Notes: generated by a model not told the origin, from the letters alone. Positions 15,234 to 24,018 are shown, counted from the first letter of the stretch. The stretch is DNA of 35,230 nucleotides from Cerina litoralis (GCA_022008415.1 JAIRBC010000037.1:1-35230); one strand, 5' to 3'. A program made the numbers and translations.

Positions 15234-16399
15234 TTATAAAAACAAGTAAGTATCATCCAAAGTTATTTTCGGACAGACCGTATCAAATGTGTTCTAAGAC
15301 CGTTATGGACACTACGGATGTAAATATTTACTTTGACGAGGACGGGGTCTCCAATCACTATTTTGAATATAAAAAAGAGGCGGAAACCCAATTGTTAAAG
15401 GAACCCGAACGAACTAAGGCCCTGAATGAGACCCTTGACCAAATTAAAGCAAATGGCAATGGGAAAAGATACGATTGTTTAATTGGTTTGAGCGGTGGTG
15501 TGGACAGTTCCTACGTGGCATGGTTGGTTAAACAATATGGGCTTAGGCCTTTGGCCGTACATCTAGACAACGGCTGGAATTCCGAATTGGCGGTCCATAA
15601 TGTAAATAACATCATTGAAACCCTGGGGTTCGATCTACATACCATTGTGGTCAACTGGGAAGAATTTAGGGACCTGCAACTTTCATATCTCAAGGCTTCC
15701 GTTATCGATATAGAAGTGGTCTCGGATCACGCGATACAGGCGACCATGTTTCAGTTGGCCAGTAAATTTAATATAGACTATATTATAAGTGGCACCAATA
15801 TAGTTACCGAATATATCCTGCCTAGTTCATGGATCTACCCTAAACTAGATTTTACTAATCTTAGTTCTATTCACAAAAAGTTTGGTTCCTATAAGCTAAA
15901 AACATATCCCCATGTGCCTTTCTATAAATATATTCGATATACCGGGTTCCAAAAATTGAAACCCTTTTCCATTCTGGATTATGTGGACTATAACAAAAAG
16001 GATGTACTGCCTATTTTGGAAAACAAATTGGGGTGGCGTAATTATGGGGGCAAGCATTGCGAATCCCTTTGGACCAAGTTCTATCAAAATTATATCTTAC
16101 CCGCCAAATTCGGGGTCGATAAACGAAAAGCACATCTAAGCACCTTGGTCTGCTCTGGTCAAATGACTCGGGAGGCAGCATTAAAAGAATTGGAAAAACC
16201 TATTTATGACAAGGAGGAGTTGGCCAATGATACCGAATACGTGTTGAAAAAGTTGGTACTCTCACAAAATGAGTTCGAAGCCATCATGAATACACCACCC
16301 ATACCCCACGAATTTTATGGGACTCATGCACATTATAAAAAGTATTATAAATTTTTGCTGGACACTACCAAACCGATTAGAAAAGCGTTTAAAAAATGA
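15230..16399 (+). CDS. wbpG: N-acetyl sugar amidotransferase (WbuX/WbpG family)
   Basis: 389 aa. PP-loop ATP pyrophosphatase motif SGGVDSS at 88-94, followed by LAVHLDNGWNSE, as in WbpG/PseA enzymes that activate an N-acetyl group with ATP and replace its oxygen by ammonia to give an acetamidino group. The N-terminal zinc-ribbon-like region is degenerate: C21 remains in MCSKTVMDTTD, but T24, S41 and Y44 stand where other members have cysteines. The substrate is inferred to be the di-N-acetyl uronate made by the WlbA/WlbB genes. It is the last of three genes joined by 4-base overlaps, and the next GT gene also overlaps it by 4 bases. Confidence 0.88.
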   Translation: MIIKTSKYHPKLFSDRPYQMCSKTVMDTTDVNIYFDEDGVSNHYFEYKKEAETQLLKEPERTKALNETLDQIKANGNGKRYDCLIGLSGGVDSSYVAWLVKQYGLRPLAVHLDNGWNSELAVHNVNNIIETLGFDLHTIVVNWEEFRDLQLSYLKASVIDIEVVSDHAIQATMFQLASKFNIDYIISGTNIVTEYILPSSWIYPKLDFTNLSSIHKKFGSYKLKTYPHVPFYKYIRYTGFQKLKPFSILDYVDYNKKDVLPILENKLGWRNYGGKHCESLWTKFYQNYILPAKFGVDKRKAHLSTLVCSGQMTREAALKELEKPIYDKEELANDTEYVLKKLVLSQNEFEAIMNTPPIPHEFYGTHAHYKKYYKFLLDTTKPIRKAFKK

Positions 16400-17544
16400 A
16401 TGGGGTCGATAAGAATGTATTGATTATTTCTCCCGAACCTTGGGGCATCTCCAAAATTTCCAAGCACCACTACGCTATTGCCTTCGCAAATAAAGGGTAT
16501 CTGGTATATTTTTTGACCCTGCATATCGGTAAGTTGTCTAAGAACATTGAGATTTGTCCAGACCACAAGAATATTCAAATTGTAAATTTCCCAATTTCCA
16601 ATTTGCTCAATAAACTGCGCTTTCGTTGGAGGTGGGGATATAATTTAATTGTTGGCAAGAAAGTCCTCAGTTGGGCATATCAACATCGCGCCTTGGATCT
16701 ACTGCTCTCCTTTGATAGAAACGGGGTATTTACTAATTTATCCAACTTTAAGGCCAAAAAAACAATTTTTTTCCCGGTAGACAAGGTAATCAAAAGATTT
16801 GTAAGAGAATATAAAGGATTTGATCGCCTCATTTCCATATCCCCGGTTATTTTGGAATCCTTTCCCCACGTAAAAAATAAGATACTCTTTAATCATGGGT
16901 TGAGTCCGGATTTTGTAGCAATTGCACAGCAAGAAGACAACTATAATTCCAAAAAAGAGGTAAAGAAGATCGCATACGTCGGCAACCTTCTCATTGGCCC
17001 AATCTTGGACAAGCCTGTTCTACAAACTATTTTAAATCAACATTGCGATTACGAGTTTCATTTTTTTGGAGCATTTGAACCTAGAGCCAATAATTTAGGA
17101 AGCGATACATCAAAAGAATCTATGGAGTTTATCGAGTTCTTAAAAAAGGCTGATAATTGTATCCTTCATGGTATGGTTGCTTCTAATATTTTGGCTTTAG
17201 ATCTTTTGGATATGGATGCATTCTTGATCTGTTATGACTATAGGTTCGACAAAAATAGATGCTCTAACGCCCATAAGGTTTTGGAATATTTGGCCTTGGG
17301 AAAACCTATTATCTCGACGAGAATCAGTATGTACGACAATTTAAAGTTATTTCCTATGCTCGATACCTTCGATAATTCTAATTTCCCGAATTTTTTTAAG
17401 GAACAGCTTCAGAATTGGACTTTAATCAACACTGAAGAAGCATTTAGCAGAAGGAAAGATTATGCCCTAAAGAATAGCTATTCTGAGCATGCAAACAAAA
17501 TAGAAGAAATTCTAGGTAAAGGGATATCCCAATTGCCACTTTAA
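16396..17544 (+). CDS. GT-B fold glycosyltransferase, possibly for the amidated uronate
   Basis: 382 aa. N-terminal VLIISPEPWGISKISKHHYA; middle DRLISISPVILESF; the C-terminal domain opens at KIAYVGNLLIGP and has the donor-site segment HKVLEYLALGKPIIS near residues 295-310. It is a GT4-like enzyme without a clear E-x7-E. Translation is coupled to the amidotransferase (ATGA overlap), so it is the best candidate for transferring the amidinated sugar; this is inference from position only. Confidence 0.82.
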   Translation: MNGVDKNVLIISPEPWGISKISKHHYAIAFANKGYLVYFLTLHIGKLSKNIEICPDHKNIQIVNFPISNLLNKLRFRWRWGYNLIVGKKVLSWAYQHRALDLLLSFDRNGVFTNLSNFKAKKTIFFPVDKVIKRFVREYKGFDRLISISPVILESFPHVKNKILFNHGLSPDFVAIAQQEDNYNSKKEVKKIAYVGNLLIGPILDKPVLQTILNQHCDYEFHFFGAFEPRANNLGSDTSKESMEFIEFLKKADNCILHGMVASNILALDLLDMDAFLICYDYRFDKNRCSNAHKVLEYLALGKPIISTRISMYDNLKLFPMLDTFDNSNFPNFFKEQLQNWTLINTEEAFSRRKDYALKNSYSEHANKIEEILGKGISQLPL

Positions 17545-17550
17545 GATTAC

Positions 17551-17558
17551 TACCTTTG
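17551..17558 (+). promoter_or_regulatory. Putative internal -7 element before the aminotransferase gene
   Basis: TACCTTTG matches TAnnTTTG. The nearest upstream TTG (17533-17535) is 15 rather than about 19 bases away. It would give the 4-amino sugar module its own transcript with a leader of about 95 nt. Confidence 0.35.
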
Positions 17559-17656
17559 TTCACTATTTTCGTTGAATATCTTAATTTTTGTTTTCAATTT
17601 CGGTAATCTTAGATGATTTTTATAGAATTGATTTGAATCTAACTTGTCATAAAAGT

Positions 17657-18736
17657 ATGATATTAGTCACAAAACCATTTCTCCCACCAAAAAAGGCTTT
17701 CGATTTACTTGTGGATCAAATTTGGAAAAGAAATTGGCTTACAAATAATGGTCCTTTGGTAAATGAGTTAGAACTCAAACTAAAAAGGTCATTACAGCTC
17801 GATCACTTGCTCTTTACTTCAAACGGTACCATTGCCCTTCAAATGGCGATAAAAGCGTTGAATTTAAAGGGCGAAATAATTACTACCCCCTTTTCTTATG
17901 TTGCCACGACAAGTTCAATTGTATGGGAATCCTGTACTCCGGTTTTTGCCGATATAGACAAGAAAAGATTGACAATTGATCCTACAAAAATTGAATCCTT
18001 GATTACCGATAAGACTTCCGCCATACTGGCAACACATGTTTACGGTATTCCGTGCCATATAGAAGAAATAAGGATAGTTGCCTCAAAACATAATTTAAAA
18101 GTAGTTTATGACGGAGCGCACGCCTACGGAACTATCTATAAGGGGAAATCCTTACTTTCCTATGGAGACATTTCCACATTAAGTACCCATGCCACCAAGT
18201 TATTCCATACGATCGAAGGCGGAGCTGTTATTACCAATAATCCGGATCTTTTAAAAAGATTGGCATACCTACGTAATTTTGGACACGATGGGTATGACAA
18301 GTACAATGGAGTGGGCATTAACGGAAAGAATTCTGAATTTCATGCAGCTATGGGATTGGCTAATCTTCCATTTATTGATGAAATAATTAACAAAAGAAAA
18401 CAGGATTGCATGTTATACGATAGTTGGTTAATCGATAAAGGAATCGGCAGGCCCCTAATTCCCTCCAACACCTCCTATAATTATGCTTATTATCCTATTA
18501 TCTTGGACTCTGAATCCCAAACATTGAAAATATTAAACGAATTGACGAAAAATGAGATTTCTTCTCGTAGATATTTTTATCCTTCCCTTTCAAAATTGGA
18601 CTACGTAAAAGGAAATCTCACTCCAATTAGCGATGATATTTCCAGTAGGGTGTTGTGTTTGCCGCTATATTTTGACATAACCGATTCGGAAATAGAAATG
18701 GTCTGTCGGATAATTATTAGAACATTAAAGTATTAA
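17657..18736 (+). CDS. DegT/DnrJ/EryC1 family sugar aminotransferase, VioA-like
   Basis: 359 aa from ATG 17657; a TTG at 17588 would add 23 residues that are not family-like. The PLP-dependent sugar aminotransferase features are K181 in STHATKLFHTIEGG (Schiff-base lysine), D152 in YDGAHAYG (pyridine nitrogen), TSNGT at 54-58. The start VTKPFLPP, WLTNNGP near 27-33 and ITTPFSYVAT resemble VioA, which makes dTDP-4-amino-4,6-dideoxy-D-glucose, more than WbpE, which makes the 3-amino uronate. An acetyltransferase follows after 2 bases and a WecF-family transferase two genes later, consistent with a 4-acetamido-4,6-dideoxyhexose. RmlA and RmlB for the precursor are not in the window. A WbpE role cannot be excluded. 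Confidence 0.82.
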   Translation: MILVTKPFLPPKKAFDLLVDQIWKRNWLTNNGPLVNELELKLKRSLQLDHLLFTSNGTIALQMAIKALNLKGEIITTPFSYVATTSSIVWESCTPVFADIDKKRLTIDPTKIESLITDKTSAILATHVYGIPCHIEEIRIVASKHNLKVVYDGAHAYGTIYKGKSLLSYGDISTLSTHATKLFHTIEGGAVITNNPDLLKRLAYLRNFGHDGYDKYNGVGINGKNSEFHAAMGLANLPFIDEIINKRKQDCMLYDSWLIDKGIGRPLIPSNTSYNYAYYPIILDSESQTLKILNELTKNEISSRRYFYPSLSKLDYVKGNLTPISDDISSRVLCLPLYFDITDSEIEMVCRIIIRTLKY

Positions 18737-18738
18737 TT

Positions 18739-19281
18739 ATGGCTTATTATTCTGATACTGAATTAACTGCAATTGGGTTTAGATCTATTGGTAGCAATGT
18801 AAAAATTTCTAAAAAAGCTTCTTTTTACGACTCGCAGCAAATATCTATAGGATCTAATGTAAGAATTGATGATTTTTGCATTCTTTCGGGTAATATTACC
18901 TTGGGCAACTATATTCATATTTCGGCGTACAGTGCACTTTATGGGAAGTATGAAATTGAAATGAAAGATTTTACTGGGCTCTCTCCAAGATGTACCGTGT
19001 TTAGTGCTACGGATGATTTCTCTGGTGAATATATGATAAGCCCCATGGTACCGAGCGAATTGACGAATGTTAACGGAGGAAAAGTTCTCATTGAACGCTT
19101 TGCCCAAGTAGGTGCCAATACCGTAATTTTACCAAATGTTGTTATCGCGGAAGGAAGTGCGATAGGTGCAATGTCCTTAGTTAGATTCAGCACAAAGAAG
19201 TGGGGGATATACGCTGGCATACCTTCAAAATTTATTAAAAGAAGAAGTCAAAAAATATTGGAGCTATTTCGTTCAATATGA
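18739..19281 (+). CDS. Left-handed beta-helix sugar acetyltransferase
   Basis: 180 aa. Hexapeptide turns run from SIGSNVKISKKA to the end (VGANTVILPNVVIAEGSAIGAMSLV), closing with WGIYAGIPSKFIKRR. The size and ending fit maltose/galactoside-type acetyltransferases of capsule loci. It starts two bases after the VioA-like gene, so N-acetylation of the new 4-amino group is the likely job; it is shorter than, and not clearly the same subfamily as, VioB. O-acetylation of another residue is the alternative. Confidence 0.8.
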   Translation: MAYYSDTELTAIGFRSIGSNVKISKKASFYDSQQISIGSNVRIDDFCILSGNITLGNYIHISAYSALYGKYEIEMKDFTGLSPRCTVFSATDDFSGEYMISPMVPSELTNVNGGKVLIERFAQVGANTVILPNVVIAEGSAIGAMSLVRFSTKKWGIYAGIPSKFIKRRSQKILELFRSI

Positions 19282-19343
19282 AGTGCTAAACCAATATGAA
19301 ATTGTACTGACATTTTCTAGAATTAACTGAGAGTAAGGAAAGA

Positions 19344-20453
19344 ATGAAGAAAATTTTGGTAATAGAACCTTCTGGTAATCTATGGGGTTCCGAAATGGTA
19401 CTTTTGGATATATTGAGGAATATAAATTCGGAAAAATTCTCATTTTCTATTGTTTTACCCCCGAAAAGCCCATTTATAGAGGTATTGCACACCCATGGAT
19501 TTGAAACGATTGAAATATTGGATATTACTCATCCTTTAAGAAAACTAACTTCTTATCTAAAAATATTTGGATTAATTCGAAGAACTAAACCAGATCTTAT
19601 TTTTATAAATCAAGCGGGAATACAAAAAGTGTTCTCCTACATGGGTTTATTGAATAAAACACCCATGGTTTCTGAGGTTTCTACGCTCGAAGATGCCTTA
19701 CTAGTTAATAAGTTCAATAAATATTTATTCAATCCGGTAAATTCGTTTATCTGTAATTCGGAATTTATTGCCAGTAAGTTGGAAGTACCAAATTCTAAAA
19801 AAAGCGTGCTTTATTATGGGTATGAATGGAAGAATTTGAGCCCGGTGCTAAGGAAGGATAAAGAACCATTTAAATTGGTGCTTTTGGGAAGGATTTCGGA
19901 ATCAAAAGGTCATTTTTTACTTATTGAAGCTGTTAACGACTTACGAATAAGGAGACCGGATATCCAGATTGAAGTGTATTTTGTGGGCAATGCACCGAAT
20001 AAAGAAATTGAAGCGGAAATAAGACTTAAAATTTCCCACCATAAGCTTGACAAGGTTTTTGTTTTTAGAGGTTTTCAAAGGGATATCAACCGAGAAATAA
20101 TGGATAAAAACCTGATGGTAATACCGAGCTTACAGGAGCCGTTTGGACGAATATTCTGTGAAACGGCAGAGGCCCAACTTCTTTGCGTAGTTTCAGATTC
20201 AGGAGGGTTAGGGGAGTTGTCCAAAAGATTTGATTTGGGAATTTTATTTGAATCCCGAAATTATAAATCGCTTAGTGAAATGATTGAATATTGTTATGAT
20301 AATTATGATAAAGTAAGTGCCAATTTTAAAACGAAAGCACATAATTTTTTAAATCGATTAAATAAGAAAGAGTATATAAGTGCAATAGACGAAATTTTGT
20401 CGAGTGCTTTAACGGGCAAAGATGTGTCAATAAAATGGCTTGGCAATGAATGA
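19344..20453 (+). CDS. GT4 family glycosyltransferase
   Basis: 369 aa GT-B enzyme. N-terminal ILVIEPSGNLWGSEMVLLDIL is the glycine-containing acceptor-side loop common in GT4. The C-terminal domain has LVLLGRISESKGHFLLIEA and the donor motif EPFGRIFCE (E-x7-E), followed by VVSDSGGLGEL. It is a full-length retaining enzyme by family; donor unknown. The next gene starts 8 bases before its stop codon, indicating coupled expression with the GT56 transferase. Confidence 0.9.
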   Translation: MKKILVIEPSGNLWGSEMVLLDILRNINSEKFSFSIVLPPKSPFIEVLHTHGFETIEILDITHPLRKLTSYLKIFGLIRRTKPDLIFINQAGIQKVFSYMGLLNKTPMVSEVSTLEDALLVNKFNKYLFNPVNSFICNSEFIASKLEVPNSKKSVLYYGYEWKNLSPVLRKDKEPFKLVLLGRISESKGHFLLIEAVNDLRIRRPDIQIEVYFVGNAPNKEIEAEIRLKISHHKLDKVFVFRGFQRDINREIMDKNLMVIPSLQEPFGRIFCETAEAQLLCVVSDSGGLGELSKRFDLGILFESRNYKSLSEMIEYCYDNYDKVSANFKTKAHNFLNRLNKKEYISAIDEILSSALTGKDVSIKWLGNE

Positions 20454-21585
20454 ATCTAATCACTTACATATCTTTCACGATGAAAAATTTACAAATACGA
20501 TCGTCAGTCAGTTTCTAGCTTCCAAAGTACCAAATCAATCTTTTGTATTGATTCAGGAAGAAGGGATCAATGAATTAGTTTATTCCATAAAGCCAGGACA
20601 TCATATCCGAATAATTAAAAAAAATTCGATTAAATATAAAGAGTTGTTGGCTTCACTTCCTAACTATAGTACATTATTTATTCATTACTTATGTGATTTA
20701 AAGTTAGAATTTATTGAAAATGCCCCTCCAAACACCAAAATAATCTGGATGTGTTGGGGGCAGGACATCCACAAGCTAATTATCCCGAAATCCTATCTTC
20801 CCCAAACAAAGTTGCTTCTTAAAAAGAATCACAAATTTTCTGAATTTTTCTGGGAATACACCTTGCCACTACGATTACTGAAATTTCCACTCAGCAGGAA
20901 GGGAAGGCTGCTTAAGCGGATTGATTACTGTTGCCCTGTAATAAAGGAGGACCTAATTTTAATCAACCGAAAATTGAAATTAAATATCCAATATATACCA
21001 TTTCACTATGGAACTTTGGAGAATTTTTTGGGTGAGCAACTTAATAGCTCTTGCAGAGGCAACAACATTTTAGTAGGAAATTCCAGTTCCTATGCGTCAA
21101 ATCACCTCGATGTTTTTAAAGAACTACAAAAATTTAATTTAGGGAATAGGAAGTTAATTGTTCCCTTAAACTACGGAGATACTGAATATGGAAAGGAAAT
21201 CAGTGAAATAGGTTACCATATTTTTAACGATAGGTTTATTGCAATTTTGAGCTTCTTACCCATAATTGATTACAATAAAATGGTTGCAAGTTGTTCCGTG
21301 GCTATATTCAATCATTTAAGGCAGCAAGCCCTTGGGAATATTTTGGTTTGTTTATGGTTGGGGATTCGTGTCTACCTGAACAATGATAGCCCACTTTACG
21401 ATTCTTTAAAAAGGAAAGGGCTGATCGTTTACTCGATCCAGGAGGCTTTAATAATTGAAAATGGCTTGGCTTTGGAAAAGATGGCGGATGATGATGTTGC
21501 AAAAAATAAAGTTATTTTGCTAAAAGAGTTTGGTAACGTCAATACTGTTGATTTAACCAAGCAGATTTTCGATTATTTAAATTGA
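20446..21585 (+). CDS. GT56 (WecF/RffT-family) 4-acetamido-4,6-dideoxyhexose transferase
   Basis: 379 aa from ATG 20446, overlapping the previous stop; a TTG at 20440 is less likely. Family hallmarks of WecF are present: WGQD at 104-107, GNSSSYASNH at 211-220, VPLNYGD at 239-245, and FNHLRQQALGN at 288-298. WecF moves Fuc4NAc from its dTDP donor to lipid-linked sugars in enterobacterial common antigen. Here the donor is inferred to be the 4-acetamido-4,6-dideoxyhexose made by the VioA-like aminotransferase and acetyltransferase two genes upstream. The enterobacterial-antigen partner genes themselves are absent. The hexose configuration (Qui4NAc or Fuc4NAc) cannot be told. Confidence 0.85.
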   Translation: MNESNHLHIFHDEKFTNTIVSQFLASKVPNQSFVLIQEEGINELVYSIKPGHHIRIIKKNSIKYKELLASLPNYSTLFIHYLCDLKLEFIENAPPNTKIIWMCWGQDIHKLIIPKSYLPQTKLLLKKNHKFSEFFWEYTLPLRLLKFPLSRKGRLLKRIDYCCPVIKEDLILINRKLKLNIQYIPFHYGTLENFLGEQLNSSCRGNNILVGNSSSYASNHLDVFKELQKFNLGNRKLIVPLNYGDTEYGKEISEIGYHIFNDRFIAILSFLPIIDYNKMVASCSVAIFNHLRQQALGNILVCLWLGIRVYLNNDSPLYDSLKRKGLIVYSIQEALIIENGLALEKMADDDVAKNKVILLKEFGNVNTVDLTKQIFDYLN

Positions 21586-21681
21586 AACCAAATTGATAAA
21601 GAATAATTATTAAAACTCATATATTGGAATGGATACTAAAGGCCTAAATCAGATAATAAGTCAAAAAACAAATATAGTCTG

Positions 21682-22743
21682 ATGAAATATTTTGAAAGAA
21701 TTGATGGATTAAGGTTTATTGCTATCATTTTAGTTTTAATTGAACATTTTGCATTTACTATTGGAAAGCATTTTTCTTCTGGTTATTACGGTGTCGACTT
21801 ATTTTTTGTTATTAGTGGATTTCTTATTACTTCTATTTTAATAAAACCCAATGAAAAAAGTTTTAGAAGGAACTATATTAACTTTATTGGCAGAAGAACG
21901 CTTCGAATTTTTCCAATTTATTATTTAACTATCTTATTTCTCTGGTTAATTAATTTGCCAATCGTACGAGAAAAACTAATATGGTTATTGACATACACTT
22001 ATAATTATGCCTGGGTTATTTATGACATTCCAATTACTCCAATTAATCATTTCTGGTCACTTGGAGTAGAAGAACAGTTCTATATTTTTTGGCCAATTGT
22101 TGTTCTTACATTGAAAAGAAAACCTAAAACGTTGATATTTATTATACTTCTAGTTATTTTAATTGGCTATTCCCAAATGATTTTCGAATTAATTCCAACA
22201 TTAACCAAATTCAATTATGTTGCGATTTTTACAAGAATGGCTTCTTTAGCACTTGGTGCTTTTGGTGCGGTATTAGCAACTAACTATTTACTTCCTAGGA
22301 AATTCTTTCAAAGCAAGATTATTGAATACTGTTTCTTTTTGATTCTTTTGCATGCTTTAGTTACTGATTTTAGATTTAAAGTAGTAATATTAGGCCTTTC
22401 ATCATTGTATTTGGTATTAAAGGCGGCATACTTTAATTTTTCAATAAGTTTATTCGATAGATTCCTAAGAAACAAAATGGTAATTAAAATAGGACTTGTA
22501 TCTTACGGTATTTACATTTTTCATTTACCAATTGCTCATTATTTTACAATATATATTTTTGACCCATTTTGGATAAAAATTGACTTCTCCGCATTTGGAA
22601 AATTTGAAAAATTACGTTGGCATTCATGGTTAATTAAACTACCACTTTATTCGTTCTTATCTATTTTTGTTGCAAACTTATCTTATAAGTACATTGAGAC
22701 TCCTATTTTGAAATTGAAGGACAGATATTTCAAATATGAATAA
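21682..22743 (+). CDS. Acyltransferase-3 membrane O-acyltransferase (OatA/OafA-like)
   Basis: 353 aa with about ten hydrophobic segments. N-terminal IDGLRFIAIILVLIEHF carries the family R11 and H22; FFVISGFLIT and FWSLGVEEQFYIFWPI are the other standard motifs. There is no C-terminal SGNH domain, so it is the short form. It should acetylate (or otherwise acylate) a hydroxyl of the glycan at the inner membrane. It is the most AT-rich gene of the window by eye, with more A/T third positions than its neighbours, suggesting separate acquisition. Gap of 96 bases upstream. Confidence 0.9.
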   Translation: MKYFERIDGLRFIAIILVLIEHFAFTIGKHFSSGYYGVDLFFVISGFLITSILIKPNEKSFRRNYINFIGRRTLRIFPIYYLTILFLWLINLPIVREKLIWLLTYTYNYAWVIYDIPITPINHFWSLGVEEQFYIFWPIVVLTLKRKPKTLIFIILLVILIGYSQMIFELIPTLTKFNYVAIFTRMASLALGAFGAVLATNYLLPRKFFQSKIIEYCFFLILLHALVTDFRFKVVILGLSSLYLVLKAAYFNFSISLFDRFLRNKMVIKIGLVSYGIYIFHLPIAHYFTIYIFDPFWIKIDFSAFGKFEKLRWHSWLIKLPLYSFLSIFVANLSYKYIETPILKLKDRYFKYE

Positions 22744-22768
22744 ATTACAAGCATTGTAAATCCGCGGT

Positions 22769-22897
22769 ATGCCTCATATGGATCTCACTGGTAAGGGAAG
22801 GGTTTTAGCCCACTTCAATTTTTCGCATATCGTCGAAGGAAACTGCACCTTACCCCATACTGGAAATTCAACCATAATTAACCACGTATTAAGATGA
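22769..22897 (+). other. Possible 42-codon ORF overlapping the next GT start
   Basis: ATG 22769 opens a 42-codon frame (start MPHMDLTGKGRVL, later HFNFSHIVEGNC) whose TGA overlaps the ATG of the next gene as ATGA, the coupling arrangement used elsewhere in this locus. The segment looks GC-richer than the acyltransferase before it. I do not recognise the product. It may be a true small gene, the last remnant of a lost gene, or chance. Confidence 0.25.
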
Positions 22898-24018
22898 AAA
22901 ATCGAAAAATTGCTATACTTCATTTTTATCCCATTGAATATTATCCGCCTGTTTTAAACTTACTGAATTATCTTTCGTCTCCAAATGCAACAAATGAGTT
23001 GGATATATCAGTTTTTACCTGTGTTAATGACAAAAACCGGGAACCATACAGCAATAATGCGATCCGTATATATCGATTTGAGCTGGTTAAAAAGGAGGAC
23101 AACAGCCTCGTTAAGATGTACAGGTATATAAAGCTAATTTTTGGGAGTTTGGCAAAGTTAATTTCTTTGGATATACAAACTATTATTTATTTTGAAACGA
23201 TATCTTCGCTTCCAGCTACCATTTATAAGCAATTTTTTAAAAGAAGTTGTGGAGTTTTTATACATTATCATGAATATGCGTCCAAAGCTTGGTATGACAA
23301 ATACATGAAATTCGTAAAATATTCCCATTATTTTGAGACGCGGTTTATATACGCTAAAGCTACATGGATAAGCCAAACCAATGAAGATCGCTTAACTCTA
23401 TTTCAAAAGGACTATCCAAATATCGATAGAGGTAAAATGCACATTATGCCCAACTATCCTCCAAAAGCTTGGCGAAATCATTTAAAACCTTGGCATGAAA
23501 GAAAGAAAAATAGTATGGTTTATGTGGGGTCTTTGGCCTTTGAATCTACCTACATTCGCGAATTCTGCGATTGGATAAAATCCCAGGAATATTATACTTT
23601 GGACATTTATTCATATAATTTTCATCTAGAGGTGGAAAATTACTTAAACAACATTCATGATGATAAAATACGATTTTTTCCAAGAGGAATCGAATACGAT
23701 TTGTTGCCAACTATTTTGAATCAGTACAGCATTGGCGTAATTTTACACAAGGCATTTAATGAAAATTATAAATACAACGCAACAAACAAATTATTTGAAT
23801 ATCTGGCCTGTGATTTAAACGTGTGGTTTTCCAAAGAATTATTGGGGTGTTTTAAATATATTAATTCGGGTTCATATCCCATAGTAAAACCGTTTGATTT
23901 TTTGAATTTGGAACGTATTAATCCTTATGGGCTTGAAACGGCAAAAAATTATAAGCCACGGCACTATTGGTGCGAGGATGTATACAATAAATTACTAGTA
24001 GAAATTGAGAAAGTATAG
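22894..24018 (+). CDS. GT-B fold glycosyltransferase
   Basis: 374 aa. N-terminal IAILHFYPIEYYPPVLNLL; the C-terminal domain starts at MVYVGSLAFEST and ends with the donor-region pattern YNATNKLFEYLACDLNVWFS. FIHYHEYAS near the middle resembles the H-Y/D-E stretch of GT4 acceptor domains. No E-x7-E pair is obvious, so the subgroup is uncertain. Donor and acceptor are unknown. The ATG is shared with the stop of a possible 42-codon ORF. Confidence 0.75.
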   Translation: MKNRKIAILHFYPIEYYPPVLNLLNYLSSPNATNELDISVFTCVNDKNREPYSNNAIRIYRFELVKKEDNSLVKMYRYIKLIFGSLAKLISLDIQTIIYFETISSLPATIYKQFFKRSCGVFIHYHEYASKAWYDKYMKFVKYSHYFETRFIYAKATWISQTNEDRLTLFQKDYPNIDRGKMHIMPNYPPKAWRNHLKPWHERKKNSMVYVGSLAFESTYIREFCDWIKSQEYYTLDIYSYNFHLEVENYLNNIHDDKIRFFPRGIEYDLLPTILNQYSIGVILHKAFNENYKYNATNKLFEYLACDLNVWFSKELLGCFKYINSGSYPIVKPFDFLNLERINPYGLETAKNYKPRHYWCEDVYNKLLVEIEKV

